DNA of 34,657 bases from Lachnospiraceae bacterium (GTDB taxonomy: Bacteria; Bacillota; Clostridia; Lachnospirales; Lachnospiraceae): the NCBI GenBank assembly GCA_024692955.1, contig JAILLW010000063.1:1-34657 (forward strand), written 5' to 3'. The notes beneath the pieces were generated by a model. The model did no database searches, was not told where the DNA came from, and saw nothing but the letters and a program-made list of their open reading frames with translations. Below are positions 8,818 through 17,264 of this stretch, in pieces (within the stretch, counting starts at the first letter, position 1; each line of letters starts with the position of its first letter). A program made the position numbers and the translations under genes.

Positions 8818-8846
8818 AGTATATATCAATATCGAGAAATTGTACA
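8818..8846 (-). promoter_or_regulatory. Promoter of the toxin-antitoxin operon
   Basis: On the minus strand TGTACA (8846-8841) and TATACT (8823-8818) are separated by exactly 17 bp. The predicted start is near 8811, 13 nt before the antitoxin ATG, with the ribosome site inside this short leader. The two operator-like repeats cover its -10 box and the region just upstream of its -35 box. Confidence 0.6.
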
Positions 8847-8864
8847 TACTATATATCGATATAT
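8820..8864. promoter_or_regulatory. Operator-like direct repeats and palindrome of the antitoxin promoter
   Basis: TATATATC(A/G)ATAT occurs at 8820-8832 and again at 8850-8862, starting exactly 30 bp apart, about three helical turns. The second copy is part of the perfect 14-bp palindrome ATATATCGATATAT (8851-8864). Placement over and next to the promoter fits autorepression by the Phd/YefM antitoxin. The binding itself is inferred. Confidence 0.5.
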
Positions 8865-8927
8865 TTGTCGATCAAGCAATCCTCCAGACATGGGGAACAG
8901 CCCAAGCATTCGGCAGACGCATTCTCG

Positions 8928-8957
8928 TTGATATGCAAACATCCTCTATGCTAAAAT
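8928..8957 (+). promoter_or_regulatory. Predicted plus-strand promoter before a 20-codon ORF
   Basis: TTGATA (8928-8933) and TAAAAT (8952-8957) are separated by 18 bp. The predicted start is near 8964. It drives transcription opposite to the surrounding genes, toward a short ORF with a good ribosome site. Confidence 0.4.
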
Positions 8958-8992
8958 GATCCCACGATCCGTTCCGAGAGGAGTGCTTCTTT

Positions 8993-9055
8993 ATGTTGCA
9001 TTACCCACGACACTTTTTTCATTTGCGTAGGCTATGCGGTGTTATCGTGAGGTAG
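8993..9055 (+). CDS. Possible 20-codon small protein
   Basis: An ATG at 8993 is preceded by GAGAGGAG (8976-8983) at 9 nt spacing and lies about 29 nt after the predicted start of a plus-strand promoter. The peptide starts MLHYPRHFFHLRRLCG and ends at TAG 9053-9055; it is basic, with several histidines and arginines. It could be a small protein, the surviving start of a deleted gene, or chance. The region 8865-9065 holds nothing else recognisable, and no terminator was found between this ORF and the convergent epimerase gene. Confidence 0.3.
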   Translation: MLHYPRHFFHLRRLCGVIVR

Positions 9056-9065
9056 CGGATCGTAT

Positions 9066-9746
9066 TTAATTGTCTGCCGAATCTTCCGACGATACGGCAG
9101 CTTCATATTCCTCCGGACTGATGATCCCGATATCGACATTCGTAAGACGGCCGATCAATTCGTCCGCCCGCCCGCGGAACATTCCCTGCTTTAAGTATCC
9201 GATCGATACGGTGAGATCTGACTTAACCACTGGGGCACCTTCTCCCGTATCTCCGTCCATGCCGCTGTTTATATCGACGCATACGACATATGCCTCTTCG
9301 CAGGCATTGATCTTTTTGATCGCCGCCCGGATCATGCCGCGCGGTTCGCCTTTGAAGCCTGTTCCGAGCAGGCAATCGATCAGGATGTCATACTCCGAAA
9401 GATCGGTTTCTTCGGAAAAAGCCTCAATGCGCACCCCAATCTTCTCCGCTTCCGCCAGATAATATGCCCCGTCTTCCGAGCACTTTTCACCGGTCCGGTA
9501 TACGACCGGGTCATGTCCGGCACGCTTAAGGATCCCGGCGAGGGCATACCCGTCTCCGGCGTTGTTACCGCTTCCGCAGAGTATGGCGGTTCGAGGTCCG
9601 ATCCATTCCTCGGCCGGCCCTTTTTCTGTAACTAAAGCATCGTATACGCCCTGCGCGGCACGGCGCATGAGCTCCCGGCTCGAAGTCAGGTGCTCGATCG
9701 TATAGGCGTCCAACCGGCGCATTTCCTCAACGGATACGGTGATCAT
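9066..9746 (-). CDS. nnrE: NAD(P)H-hydrate epimerase (YjeF N-terminal domain only)
   Basis: A 226-residue stand-alone YjeF_N protein that interconverts the R and S forms of hydrated NAD(P)H so that the partner dehydratase can repair it. Visible motifs are GSGNNAGDG (58-66, phosphate loop), IDCLLGTG with D124 (123-130) and VDINSGMDGDTG (157-168). The C-terminal dehydratase (YjeF_C/NnrD) that is often fused is absent and not seen in the window. The gene starts 11 nt after the secreted-protein gene with a good AGGAG site, so it appears to be the last cistron of that operon, an odd place for a metabolite-repair enzyme. Confidence 0.9.
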   Translation of the reverse strand: MITVSVEEMRRLDAYTIEHLTSSRELMRRAAQGVYDALVTEKGPAEEWIGPRTAILCGSGNNAGDGYALAGILKRAGHDPVVYRTGEKCSEDGAYYLAEAEKIGVRIEAFSEETDLSEYDILIDCLLGTGFKGEPRGMIRAAIKKINACEEAYVVCVDINSGMDGDTGEGAPVVKSDLTVSIGYLKQGMFRGRADELIGRLTNVDIGIISPEEYEAAVSSEDSADN

Positions 9747-9757
9747 AGGATCGACTC

Positions 9758-12538
9758 CTAATCCCTGAACATATCCGGCCTGTTAATACCGGGCGCGAGA
9801 TCCTCATATTTGATCTGAATATCATGGTCGACGCCGCCGATGATGTGCCGCCAGCCGATCCGGTTGTCCGTGCTGCACATAAACTGATCTTCGCCTATCA
9901 GATTTGTGTCTGTGTATGTATACTGGCTCGGAGCCCAGGGATGAAAGATACTTTTCATGTTGTCAGGATTTTCCTCGTCCACTTCCCAGGTGCCGAGCAC
10001 ATACTCCTGATAATTATACTTTCCGTCCTCACCGTGCAGATGTCCGAGCACATAACGTCTGGCCCTTTGCGGAATTTTCTCCCATATCGTATCATTGGGG
10101 AACGGTACATAATAGGTTTTCCGGTAATACATGCCAATATAATTGAGTTCCGAGAACAGGTAGCCCTTCTGTGAAGGATCCCAGGGAATATACTGATCCA
10201 CATGCAGATTTCTCTCTTTTCCTCCGTTTCCGTTGGCAAAGGCAACCCACTGTCTGTCCCAGAGCATCTCCTCGGTTCCGTTCGCTGTGGCCATATTGCC
10301 CACATACCGGAACTCCCTGATGATGTCGCCGTCACGGTTGTAGATCAGCTGACGGATCGCCTCCCAGCAGTCCGGTCCGTACTGCAGGTCAAACGCCGTT
10401 TCCGAGTTTTCAAATTCGTCGGAATATTGACGTTTTCGCGCTTCATAGGTCTCCTGATTCCACTGACAGAGGGCATCCTTATAAATGAGCCGGCTGTCAT
10501 CCGTATAGGCTGTTCCGCTTTCATCCTCCTGATAATAGACCAGGATATGCATAAACGGTACCTTCGGCGGGCCTCCGAGCGCTTCATCGGCATAGGACAT
10601 TTCATCGGAATCCTCCGCGGCTTCGCCGGGATCACTTCCATACGCCGGTACCGCTCCGTCAGGGCCCGCCCCGGTGTTCGGAAGCGTAAAGTTGCTGCCG
10701 AATTCTGCCTCGGCGTGAAGGAGCACCGTCATGTTCGCGGGATCATAATCATCGCTTTTCGATGCTTCCTCCGCTGCTCTGTCGTCCATTGCCCAGTGTT
10801 TCTCATACAAAAGTCCCGTATATCCCTTCCCGGGCGTCGCATAATACCGCTCAAAGGTCTTGACGCCATAGGTATAATTCTCATAGAGTCCGATATAGTT
10901 TCCGTTGGAATCCATCGTGCAGCGGGTCGCATCCCAGCTGCGGTAGAATGACCGTCGGGCCGCCTCGCTCGAGTTCGGATCCGGACAGCCGATCCACTGC
11001 GTGGTATAGCCCATCATCCGGTTATAGTCCTCAGCGGCTTCGGTTTCAAATTCATCCTGAAGGCCCGAAAGCGCATCTCCCGCGATCCCGTTGATCGTCT
11101 CATCCGAATTGTCCGTCGTGCTGAGGAAGGCATTAAGTACCGCATTCCAGGTGTTATAGGTGCCGACGGTATCGATCTCCAGTGCCGTCGCGGCATACTC
11201 AGTAAGAGGGGCCACCGCATCTCTCCAGTATTCCTGCATGCTTGCATAGGAATAGACCGTCAGATTCGCCGAAGCCTCTCCGGGCTGACCTGCAGGAGAC
11301 GAAAGGTCCCAGGATCCGGTAAAGAAAGTCCCTCCGTTTTCGGACGGCGTATCAAGGACACCGGTAAAAGAATCCGCCAAAATGACAACCCTGTCAGTCA
11401 GTATGCTGTCTTCGTCCGGCTCTTTATCCGCCCTTACGACGCTTCCTTCCGTCATCTTCCCGTTGTCAGGGGCGAGTATGACGGCCGAAGACTGTTCATC
11501 CGCCACGAGAGCGAGGTCCGCGCCGCCCGGATATACCCCGAAGCAGCCATCCGTAAGTACATGCGCGCCGCCGAGGATCCGGATCTTTGACGCAGCCTCC
11601 CCGATATCGGCGATGGCGTTTAAGAGTCCCGTCGCATCCGCATCTTCATATTCTTTTTTGAAGGCGAATCCGGTCTCGATCTGAACCGCCGCGTTTTCGG
11701 CCGCCACTGCCACATCGCCTGCCTGTAGCGCGAAATGCCGGATCGTCCCCGCATCCGCTCCTTCATCTTCATCTTCCGCCAGATAATAGAGCACGGCCGC
11801 TGCGGTCTTAAGCCTTCCGTAAGCCGTCCGCATGGCTGTCAGGCGGTTTGCCGCCTCATCTCGCACTTCTTCGCTGTAGGCGATCGCGTCATAGCGCGTC
11901 ATCTCTTCCGTGACGCTCTCCATTACGGTCTGCGTTGTAGTGTCGTCATCGCCTTCCGTCTGCGTGGTCACGGGTTTTTCATAGGTGACGGAGATCGTGT
12001 CCACAGTCAGATCGTTCAGATTATCAAGCGTATCCCCGGCGAGGATGAGATCTTTGACCACCGCCCTTAATACGGCAGCCGTATGCTCCGCGCCGGCTGA
12101 GGGTATGATTTCGGTAGACTCCCGGGAAGTGATGTCGTTCGTATCCGGCACCATGGACAGATTCTTCACGTCGCAGACCGGCGCGAGGGTTTCCTGATCC
12201 ACCGCGATCACCCGGAATGTTTTCGCCGGGTTTTGGAAGGAAAATGCCACCTGCCCGGAGCCTTCTTTCGTCGCGAAAGCCCGTTCGAGGAAAGCTCCTT
12301 CCGAGAAGGATTCCGCGATAAGTCCCGTCTTGGCATTGCCTTCCCTGCTTAAGCTCACGGTAAGCGTATAACTCTCATCATCGTTTTTCGCGAAAAAGTT
12401 TCCGGTCGCGGTTACGGAAACCGCCTCCTCGGCGTAGGCCAAAAAGCCTGTTTCCGGACTTAAGGAAACCACTGTCATCGCGAGTGCGAAGAGGGCCGCT
12501 TCAAGTTTTCTGATCATTGTCGTCATTTTCTTCTTCAT
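9758..12538 (-). CDS. Large secreted protein of unrecognised family
   Basis: A 926-residue protein with a signal peptide (positive start, hydrophobic core about 12-30, likely cleavage after AYA at 36). Residues 37-130 look like a beta-rich domain (alternating hydrophobic strands, VTATGNFF, YTLTVSLS). An Asp/Glu/Thr-rich middle follows, and the last 400 or so residues are strikingly rich in Trp, Tyr and acidic residues, with many Y-x-Y and W-D pairs and very few cysteines. No sortase motif, membrane anchor or catalytic signature was recognised. It starts 18 nt after the Ig-like gene with GGAGG, so the two are co-expressed. A surface structural, adhesive or glycan-binding role is possible but not shown. 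Confidence 0.85.
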   Translation of the reverse strand: MKKKMTTMIRKLEAALFALAMTVVSLSPETGFLAYAEEAVSVTATGNFFAKNDDESYTLTVSLSREGNAKTGLIAESFSEGAFLERAFATKEGSGQVAFSFQNPAKTFRVIAVDQETLAPVCDVKNLSMVPDTNDITSRESTEIIPSAGAEHTAAVLRAVVKDLILAGDTLDNLNDLTVDTISVTYEKPVTTQTEGDDDTTTQTVMESVTEEMTRYDAIAYSEEVRDEAANRLTAMRTAYGRLKTAAAVLYYLAEDEDEGADAGTIRHFALQAGDVAVAAENAAVQIETGFAFKKEYEDADATGLLNAIADIGEAASKIRILGGAHVLTDGCFGVYPGGADLALVADEQSSAVILAPDNGKMTEGSVVRADKEPDEDSILTDRVVILADSFTGVLDTPSENGGTFFTGSWDLSSPAGQPGEASANLTVYSYASMQEYWRDAVAPLTEYAATALEIDTVGTYNTWNAVLNAFLSTTDNSDETINGIAGDALSGLQDEFETEAAEDYNRMMGYTTQWIGCPDPNSSEAARRSFYRSWDATRCTMDSNGNYIGLYENYTYGVKTFERYYATPGKGYTGLLYEKHWAMDDRAAEEASKSDDYDPANMTVLLHAEAEFGSNFTLPNTGAGPDGAVPAYGSDPGEAAEDSDEMSYADEALGGPPKVPFMHILVYYQEDESGTAYTDDSRLIYKDALCQWNQETYEARKRQYSDEFENSETAFDLQYGPDCWEAIRQLIYNRDGDIIREFRYVGNMATANGTEEMLWDRQWVAFANGNGGKERNLHVDQYIPWDPSQKGYLFSELNYIGMYYRKTYYVPFPNDTIWEKIPQRARRYVLGHLHGEDGKYNYQEYVLGTWEVDEENPDNMKSIFHPWAPSQYTYTDTNLIGEDQFMCSTDNRIGWRHIIGGVDHDIQIKYEDLAPGINRPDMFRD

Positions 12539-12556
12539 CTTAGCGTTCCTCCTCTC

Positions 12557-14992
12557 TTATTTCGTTACGGTGACATAGACGGTTTCTTTGAGTTTCTTTC
12601 CGCAGCTCACCGTGATCTTTGCGTATTTGCCCTTTGTGGGTTTCGTCAGTTTCGTGGCGTAGATCAGGCCGTTTTTCACCGTGACTCCGCCGGAGCCCGT
12701 GATCTTCACCTTGCCAATATCCGTGGTATTATCCGGATCCACGAGCGCCTCAATGGTCCCGCAGCTTCCGAGTCTCATGGTCAATACCTTTTTATTTTCC
12801 TCCGACACCCCGATCTGAAGCGTTCCGCTTTCTGCCGCGATGGCCGTGGCGGGTCTCGTCACCGTCACCTTGCAGCGCTGCACATTGGGCGATACGCTGT
12901 TTTTGTTTCGGGTCTTTATGATGATGTAGGCCGTACCGGGATTATTCACCTGAAGTGTCACCACCGCTTTTCCCTTCTTGCCCTTTTTGTCCGTCTGCGT
13001 GATATCCGTCAGGTTCTTTACGCTTACAATATCCGGATTCGTCGATTCGCAATAATCGATGACATAGTTTTCCGCCACCGAATCCTTCTTTTTCTTTGAT
13101 GTGATATTGACCGTCAGATTCTTAGTGCCGGGAGATTTCACCGACAGACTCTTCTTTCCGAGGGAAAGCGAGTGCGATTTATCCCGCTTATTTGTCGTCC
13201 CCTCCGGGATGATGGGCTGAAGCTCTACCATCACCATGGAGGTAAGATTCTCCGTTTTGTATTTCCCGGTCACGGGATCAAGGACCGTCCTTTTTACCGT
13301 CGCGGATACCAGGATCGGAGTATGATTCGGCTCGGTCGTGGACTTGCCCGTAATGACGCCGTTCTTGATCGTCAGGAATTTTGTGTTTTTCGAATAGACA
13401 AGGTTTCCTTTCGTGTCCTTCTTCGTGGGCCAGGACACCACTTTCCAGGTCACCTTTTTCGCATCCGTGCTGTCATAAGGCTGCAGAACGGCTTTGAGAT
13501 TGATCTTCTCGCCTGTTTTGATATGGATCGTGTCATCCTTCGTCCGCCATTCCGGGTGATAATACTCCTGCCCGAAGACATTCGCCCGCGCGTATCCCTC
13601 CTCGTCCAGGATCGAGAGTGTCTCGGTCGGGGCGATCACGGTCACCTTGCAGGTCGCTTTTTTATTCCCGCAGTAAGCGGTCACGGTCGTATTCCCGATA
13701 TCGTTCGCAAAGAAGGTCCCGTCCTTTGCGACCGTCACGATGTCCTTGTTGGCGGTAAGGTATGTGATCCCGGGAAGCGTTTCCTTCGCCACGCCCTTCG
13801 GCGCAGTCGCGGCCGCGGGATTAAGGCCCGTGCTCCCCTTGATGATCGTAAGAGAGGTCTTCGGGAATTTGACCGCCTTCACCTTCGTAGTGCGGTCCGT
13901 CTCCTCCGGCAGGATCTCGGGGCTGTCGGTATCGCCCTCTTCCCGCGGAAGACGCCGCTCCGTAAACTTCACGGTAACATCCGAATCTCCCATGGTAAAG
14001 GTGGCCGAAGCGCTCGCCGGATCGTTTAACACCGCGCCTTCGATGGTCCAGCCGAGGAATTCATAACCGTCTGCCTGCTCGCATGTGGAACTACGATCCC
14101 AGCTGATCAGGATCTCCTGTCCCGCTTTTGCGGAATTGGGAAGGATATCAGGGTTGCTCCCCGAGGATACGATATAGGCGTGCGCGCCGCTCTGCACCCG
14201 GATCCTGTGCGCAATCTCATCACGCGGCTTCGGCTGTTCGGGTCCGCTGATCCGGACCGTGAGCTCCGGAGCCGGAAATGTGTCAAGCCACGCCTGATAA
14301 GCCTTTCCGTTCGGCGCCGTCTGATCCGCGCTGACCGTGGCGGTGACGGACAGATCTTCCGTCTCTCCGATCGTGAACCCGATAAAGCCTTCCGGCATGT
14401 TCCAGGTGAGGTTCACCTTTACGACGGCCGTCTCACAGCCTGTGGGCTTGAATTTCAGATATGCGCTGTCGGGAAGAAAGCTTGCGATCTCCTCCCAGGT
14501 TTTGTCTCCGCTCAGCTTATATTGCTTCTTAAAAGCCATCGTCAGCTGCTCATTCGCGAAATAGTCATCGACATATTCGAGTACCCACACTGCCTCGTCC
14601 GTGGTCAGGTATCCCGCCACATAACAGGAATCCGCGTTTCCGTCCCCGATATAAACGGTCGCCTGATCGATCCCTTCCGCCGGGATCTCAAAGGACACCG
14701 AGGTTCCCTCCGCCTTTTTCTGATCGACATAGAGCAGTCCCTCTTCGAGGTCCTCCCACGAAAGGGCCGCATTCTGAGCGGCGATCCCCTCCGTCACATA
14801 GAGCACATAGTTGCCGCCGGCCTCCGCGCCCGTGAAGGTATAGTCGTAAACACCGCTTTCCGGCTTTACGACCGACATTTCATCCGGCTCATCCGCCAGC
14901 ACCCTTCCCGAAAAAAGGAACAGGAAAAACACAGCCAAAAGGAGCCCTGCCGGGAGGTGGCTGATCCACTTTTGCCTCTTAAATACACTCAT
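12557..14992 (-). CDS. Secreted Ig-like (Big_2) and InlB-repeat-like surface protein
   Basis: An 811-residue exported protein. The signal peptide has a hydrophobic core at about 14-29 with cleavage after VLA (33). A beta-rich N-terminal part is followed by a segment like the divergent InlB B-repeat (GYEFLGWTIEGAVL, then DSDVTVKF). Then come several bacterial Ig-like domains, the clearest starting VKAVKFPKTSLTIIKG and ending GNKKATCKVTVI, and a Lys-rich C-terminus ending YVTVTK. No sortase motif is seen. A longer frame begins at a GTG at 15040, but ATG 14992 has GAGG 8 nt upstream and is the better start. Such proteins are usually cell-surface or matrix components; binding partners are unknown. 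Confidence 0.85.
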   Translation of the reverse strand: MSVFKRQKWISHLPAGLLLAVFFLFLFSGRVLADEPDEMSVVKPESGVYDYTFTGAEAGGNYVLYVTEGIAAQNAALSWEDLEEGLLYVDQKKAEGTSVSFEIPAEGIDQATVYIGDGNADSCYVAGYLTTDEAVWVLEYVDDYFANEQLTMAFKKQYKLSGDKTWEEIASFLPDSAYLKFKPTGCETAVVKVNLTWNMPEGFIGFTIGETEDLSVTATVSADQTAPNGKAYQAWLDTFPAPELTVRISGPEQPKPRDEIAHRIRVQSGAHAYIVSSGSNPDILPNSAKAGQEILISWDRSSTCEQADGYEFLGWTIEGAVLNDPASASATFTMGDSDVTVKFTERRLPREEGDTDSPEILPEETDRTTKVKAVKFPKTSLTIIKGSTGLNPAAATAPKGVAKETLPGITYLTANKDIVTVAKDGTFFANDIGNTTVTAYCGNKKATCKVTVIAPTETLSILDEEGYARANVFGQEYYHPEWRTKDDTIHIKTGEKINLKAVLQPYDSTDAKKVTWKVVSWPTKKDTKGNLVYSKNTKFLTIKNGVITGKSTTEPNHTPILVSATVKRTVLDPVTGKYKTENLTSMVMVELQPIIPEGTTNKRDKSHSLSLGKKSLSVKSPGTKNLTVNITSKKKKDSVAENYVIDYCESTNPDIVSVKNLTDITQTDKKGKKGKAVVTLQVNNPGTAYIIIKTRNKNSVSPNVQRCKVTVTRPATAIAAESGTLQIGVSEENKKVLTMRLGSCGTIEALVDPDNTTDIGKVKITGSGGVTVKNGLIYATKLTKPTKGKYAKITVSCGKKLKETVYVTVTK

Positions 14993-15051
14993 ATGATGTA
15001 CCTCGTTTGCTTTTGAAAATCGCGGGTTGATATCCTGCACTGATACTTATG

Positions 15052-15080
15052 ATTATACACGAAAACTGAAGGGATGACAC
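15052..15080 (-). promoter_or_regulatory. Predicted promoter of the secreted-protein operon
   Basis: On the minus strand GTGTCA (15080-15075) and a perfect TATAAT (15057-15052) are 17 bp apart. The predicted start near 15045 leaves a leader of about 53 nt before ATG 14992. It separates the two secreted-protein genes and nnrE from the polysaccharide operon upstream. Confidence 0.55.
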
Positions 15081-15095
15081 TAGTTTGGACTGAAA

Positions 15096-15129
15096 GATCG
15101 CGCAGAGCCTCAGAAATCCCTCCGCGATC
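15096..15129 (-). terminator. Weak candidate terminator at the end of the main operon
   Basis: GATCGCG and CGCGATC form a 7-bp stem around a 20-nt loop, overlapping the stop codon of the last glycosyltransferase gene. On the minus strand it is followed by only TTTC. Its position between the main operon and the next promoter is right, but the missing T-run makes it weak. Confidence 0.3.
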
Positions 15130-16267
15130 AGTTCACAATCCTCCGCACCTCTTCCATATAGGCCGCGGTCACCTTCCTGCGGTCAAATTCCCGCTCCATC
15201 TTCTCCCGGCCCCGCTTTCCCATGAGTGCCCTCTCTTCGGCGCCAAGGGACAAATAGCGGCCGATCGCTTCAATCAGAGACTCTGCCGAGCGCGGTTTGC
15301 AGGCGATCCCCGTCACGCCGTCCTCAAAGATCTCCCTGCAGCCCGGGATATCCGTCGCGATCACGGGACGGCCCGTTGCGGCGGCCTCCTGGAGCACATT
15401 GCTCATCCCTTCGTGATAGGTGGGAAGGATGACGGCATGCGCGTCCCGGAAATATTTATGCGCGTCGGGATCAAAGCCGAGCTGGCGGATGTATCCCTTC
15501 TTTTCGTACTCATCGAGGATATCCTGATAGTCCTCGTCCGGATAGCCCAGGAAGAGAAACTCCGGACGAATCCCTTCCGGATCCTTATAAGCCCCGCTTT
15601 TCTCCCCGAAGTATTCCGCTGCCGCAAGGAGCTCATCCGTCCCCTTTTCCTTCATGGTCCGCCCCACATAGAGAAGCCTCAGTGTCCTCATATCGCCCTT
15701 TCCGGAGGGAAGTTCCGAAGGATATTCTTCAAAGGGGTGCTTTTCAAGGTTTACGCCCGAGCCGGGTACCAGAGCCGTCTTTTTCCCGCGGATCCCGTAT
15801 TTATCAAAGACGGAAAGATTGTATTCGTTCTGGAAAAACACGCATTCGGCCTTTTTCAGGGCCGTGCGGTAAAGAAAAACAATGAGTTTTTTAAGGAGCC
15901 CCTCCTTCTGAAAGGTGCTCCCGAGCCCGGTGATCGTGGTGATATAGGGAATTTTGCGGATCCTGCAGCAGAATCCTCCGTAGATGTTCGGTTTGATCGT
16001 ATAGGTAAGAACGAGATCCGGCTTTTCCTCTTTCAGGAGCCGCCGGTATGCATTGAACAGCTTAAGGTCCCGCCCCGGGTTTACTCCCCGCCGGTCAAGT
16101 TCCGTCCGGACGATACGGACGCCCTCTTCGGTAAGCTCCTTCGTCTTTACTTCGTCCGGAAGCGAGATGACCACCTCATGTTCCGCAAGCAGCGCTTCGA
16201 CGAACTCATTTCTGAAATCATAAAGGCCCGCCGATGAATTTGCGAGGATCAGGATCTTCTTTTTCAT
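15128..16267 (-). CDS. Glycosyltransferase family 4, PglA/EpsD-like
   Basis: A 379-residue GT-B enzyme. The N-terminal half has ILILANSSAGLYDFRNEF and the segment TIKPNIYGG (90-98), shared by PglA-type enzymes that add the second sugar onto a lipid-linked amino sugar. The donor half has LLYVGRTMKEKG (198-209) and the EX7E pair E286/E294 in HEGMSNVLQE. It is the last gene of the main operon, 4 nt after the ATP-grasp gene, and close to the PglC-like transferase whose product would be its acceptor. Transfer of a HexNAc is plausible by analogy but unproven. Confidence 0.92.
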   Translation of the reverse strand: MKKKILILANSSAGLYDFRNEFVEALLAEHEVVISLPDEVKTKELTEEGVRIVRTELDRRGVNPGRDLKLFNAYRRLLKEEKPDLVLTYTIKPNIYGGFCCRIRKIPYITTITGLGSTFQKEGLLKKLIVFLYRTALKKAECVFFQNEYNLSVFDKYGIRGKKTALVPGSGVNLEKHPFEEYPSELPSGKGDMRTLRLLYVGRTMKEKGTDELLAAAEYFGEKSGAYKDPEGIRPEFLFLGYPDEDYQDILDEYEKKGYIRQLGFDPDAHKYFRDAHAVILPTYHEGMSNVLQEAAATGRPVIATDIPGCREIFEDGVTGIACKPRSAESLIEAIGRYLSLGAEERALMGKRGREKMEREFDRRKVTAAYMEEVRRIVN

Positions 16268-16271
16268 AGTC

Positions 16272-17264
16272 TTAAATGATGATCTCCTCTTCCGTGATAT
16301 CCCGGATGCAGATCTCGTTGTACTTCATCATGCAGACTCCGGTCCGGTAATCTCCGGGAGACGGCTCGTTCGGGATCCCCTTCAGATTGTTCAGAAGCAG
16401 CTTCGGCATGTCGACGCCGCAGGCATAGGCATGAGGGTATCCGCCGCCGAAACGGGGGTTGACCTCGGAAAAATAAAAGATCCCCCGGTCTTTGTCATAA
16501 AAGATATCGATGTCGATCATTCCCCGGAATCCGGCTTTTTCCGTAAATTCCACGATCTTTTCCGTCAGCTCCGGGATCATAACGGATACTGACTTATCCG
16601 TTTCTCCGGCCCGCATCCGGATCTTCTTTTTCAGGAACACGGATACGCATTTCCCCGTGATCATATCGATATATACATCGGCCCCGTACTCCTGATACGG
16701 CATATATTCCTGGATCATCAGATCCTCATACATCGCAAAGAGCGTCTCGATCTGCTGATCGGATTCCACTTTGTTGATATGGATGCTCGCGCTCCCGCGT
16801 ATAGGCTTCACAAAAACAGGATAGGCGATCTTTCCGGCATCCTTTGCCCGGTAAAACTCCTCTTTATCCTTGAAGCAGCAGGCCGACGGGATCCCGTATT
16901 CCTTCATCATTTCATAAAACGCGTATTTGTCGAAGCAGGTCTCGACGAGTTCATACGGAGATACGACCGGCGTCGTCCCGATCTCAAGGAACCGCTCCCT
17001 TTCTTTCGCAAGCAGTGAAAGTTCGGGATCGATCAATGAAAAAACGCCCGTTATTTTTTCTTCCCGGCAGATCGAAAGGATATGTTCCGTATAATCCGGC
17101 GCGGTGATCCTGGGCACCAGATAATGCCGGTCCGCCTCGTAGATCGCCGGAGCGAGGTTCGAGCAGTCGGTCGCGATGACATTGCCCTCACCTTCAAAGG
17201 CCGTCCGGAAAGCCTGTACCACCTTGTTTCTCGTTCCCGCTGACAGGATCAGGATATTCGTCAT
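16272..17264 (-). CDS. ATP-grasp ligase of the carbamoyl-phosphate-synthase-like type
   Basis: A 330-residue ATP-grasp protein. Such enzymes activate a carboxylate as acyl-phosphate and join it to an amine or similar nucleophile. The pre-ATP-grasp domain starts MTNILILSAGTRNKVVQAF. The ATP-binding part includes FVKPIRGSAS with K153, QEYMPYQEYGADVYID (185-200), and the metal/ATP motif EVNPRFGGGYPH with E267 and N269. The ATG overlaps the stop of the PglC-like gene by 4 bp, so they are translationally coupled, and a PglA-like transferase follows. It stands where an acetyltransferase (PglD/EpsM) commonly stands, which suggests it modifies the amino sugar. The substrate is not known. Confidence 0.87.
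   Translation of the reverse strand: MTNILILSAGTRNKVVQAFRTAFEGEGNVIATDCSNLAPAIYEADRHYLVPRITAPDYTEHILSICREEKITGVFSLIDPELSLLAKERERFLEIGTTPVVSPYELVETCFDKYAFYEMMKEYGIPSACCFKDKEEFYRAKDAGKIAYPVFVKPIRGSASIHINKVESDQQIETLFAMYEDLMIQEYMPYQEYGADVYIDMITGKCVSVFLKKKIRMRAGETDKSVSVMIPELTEKIVEFTEKAGFRGMIDIDIFYDKDRGIFYFSEVNPRFGGGYPHAYACGVDMPKLLLNNLKGIPNEPSPGDYRTGVCMMKYNEICIRDITEEEIII

Noticed and set aside
15041-15127. Continuous transcription from the polysaccharide operon into the secreted-protein genes
   Set aside because: A promoter and a weak hairpin lie in the gap, so a separate unit is more likely, although read-through cannot be excluded.
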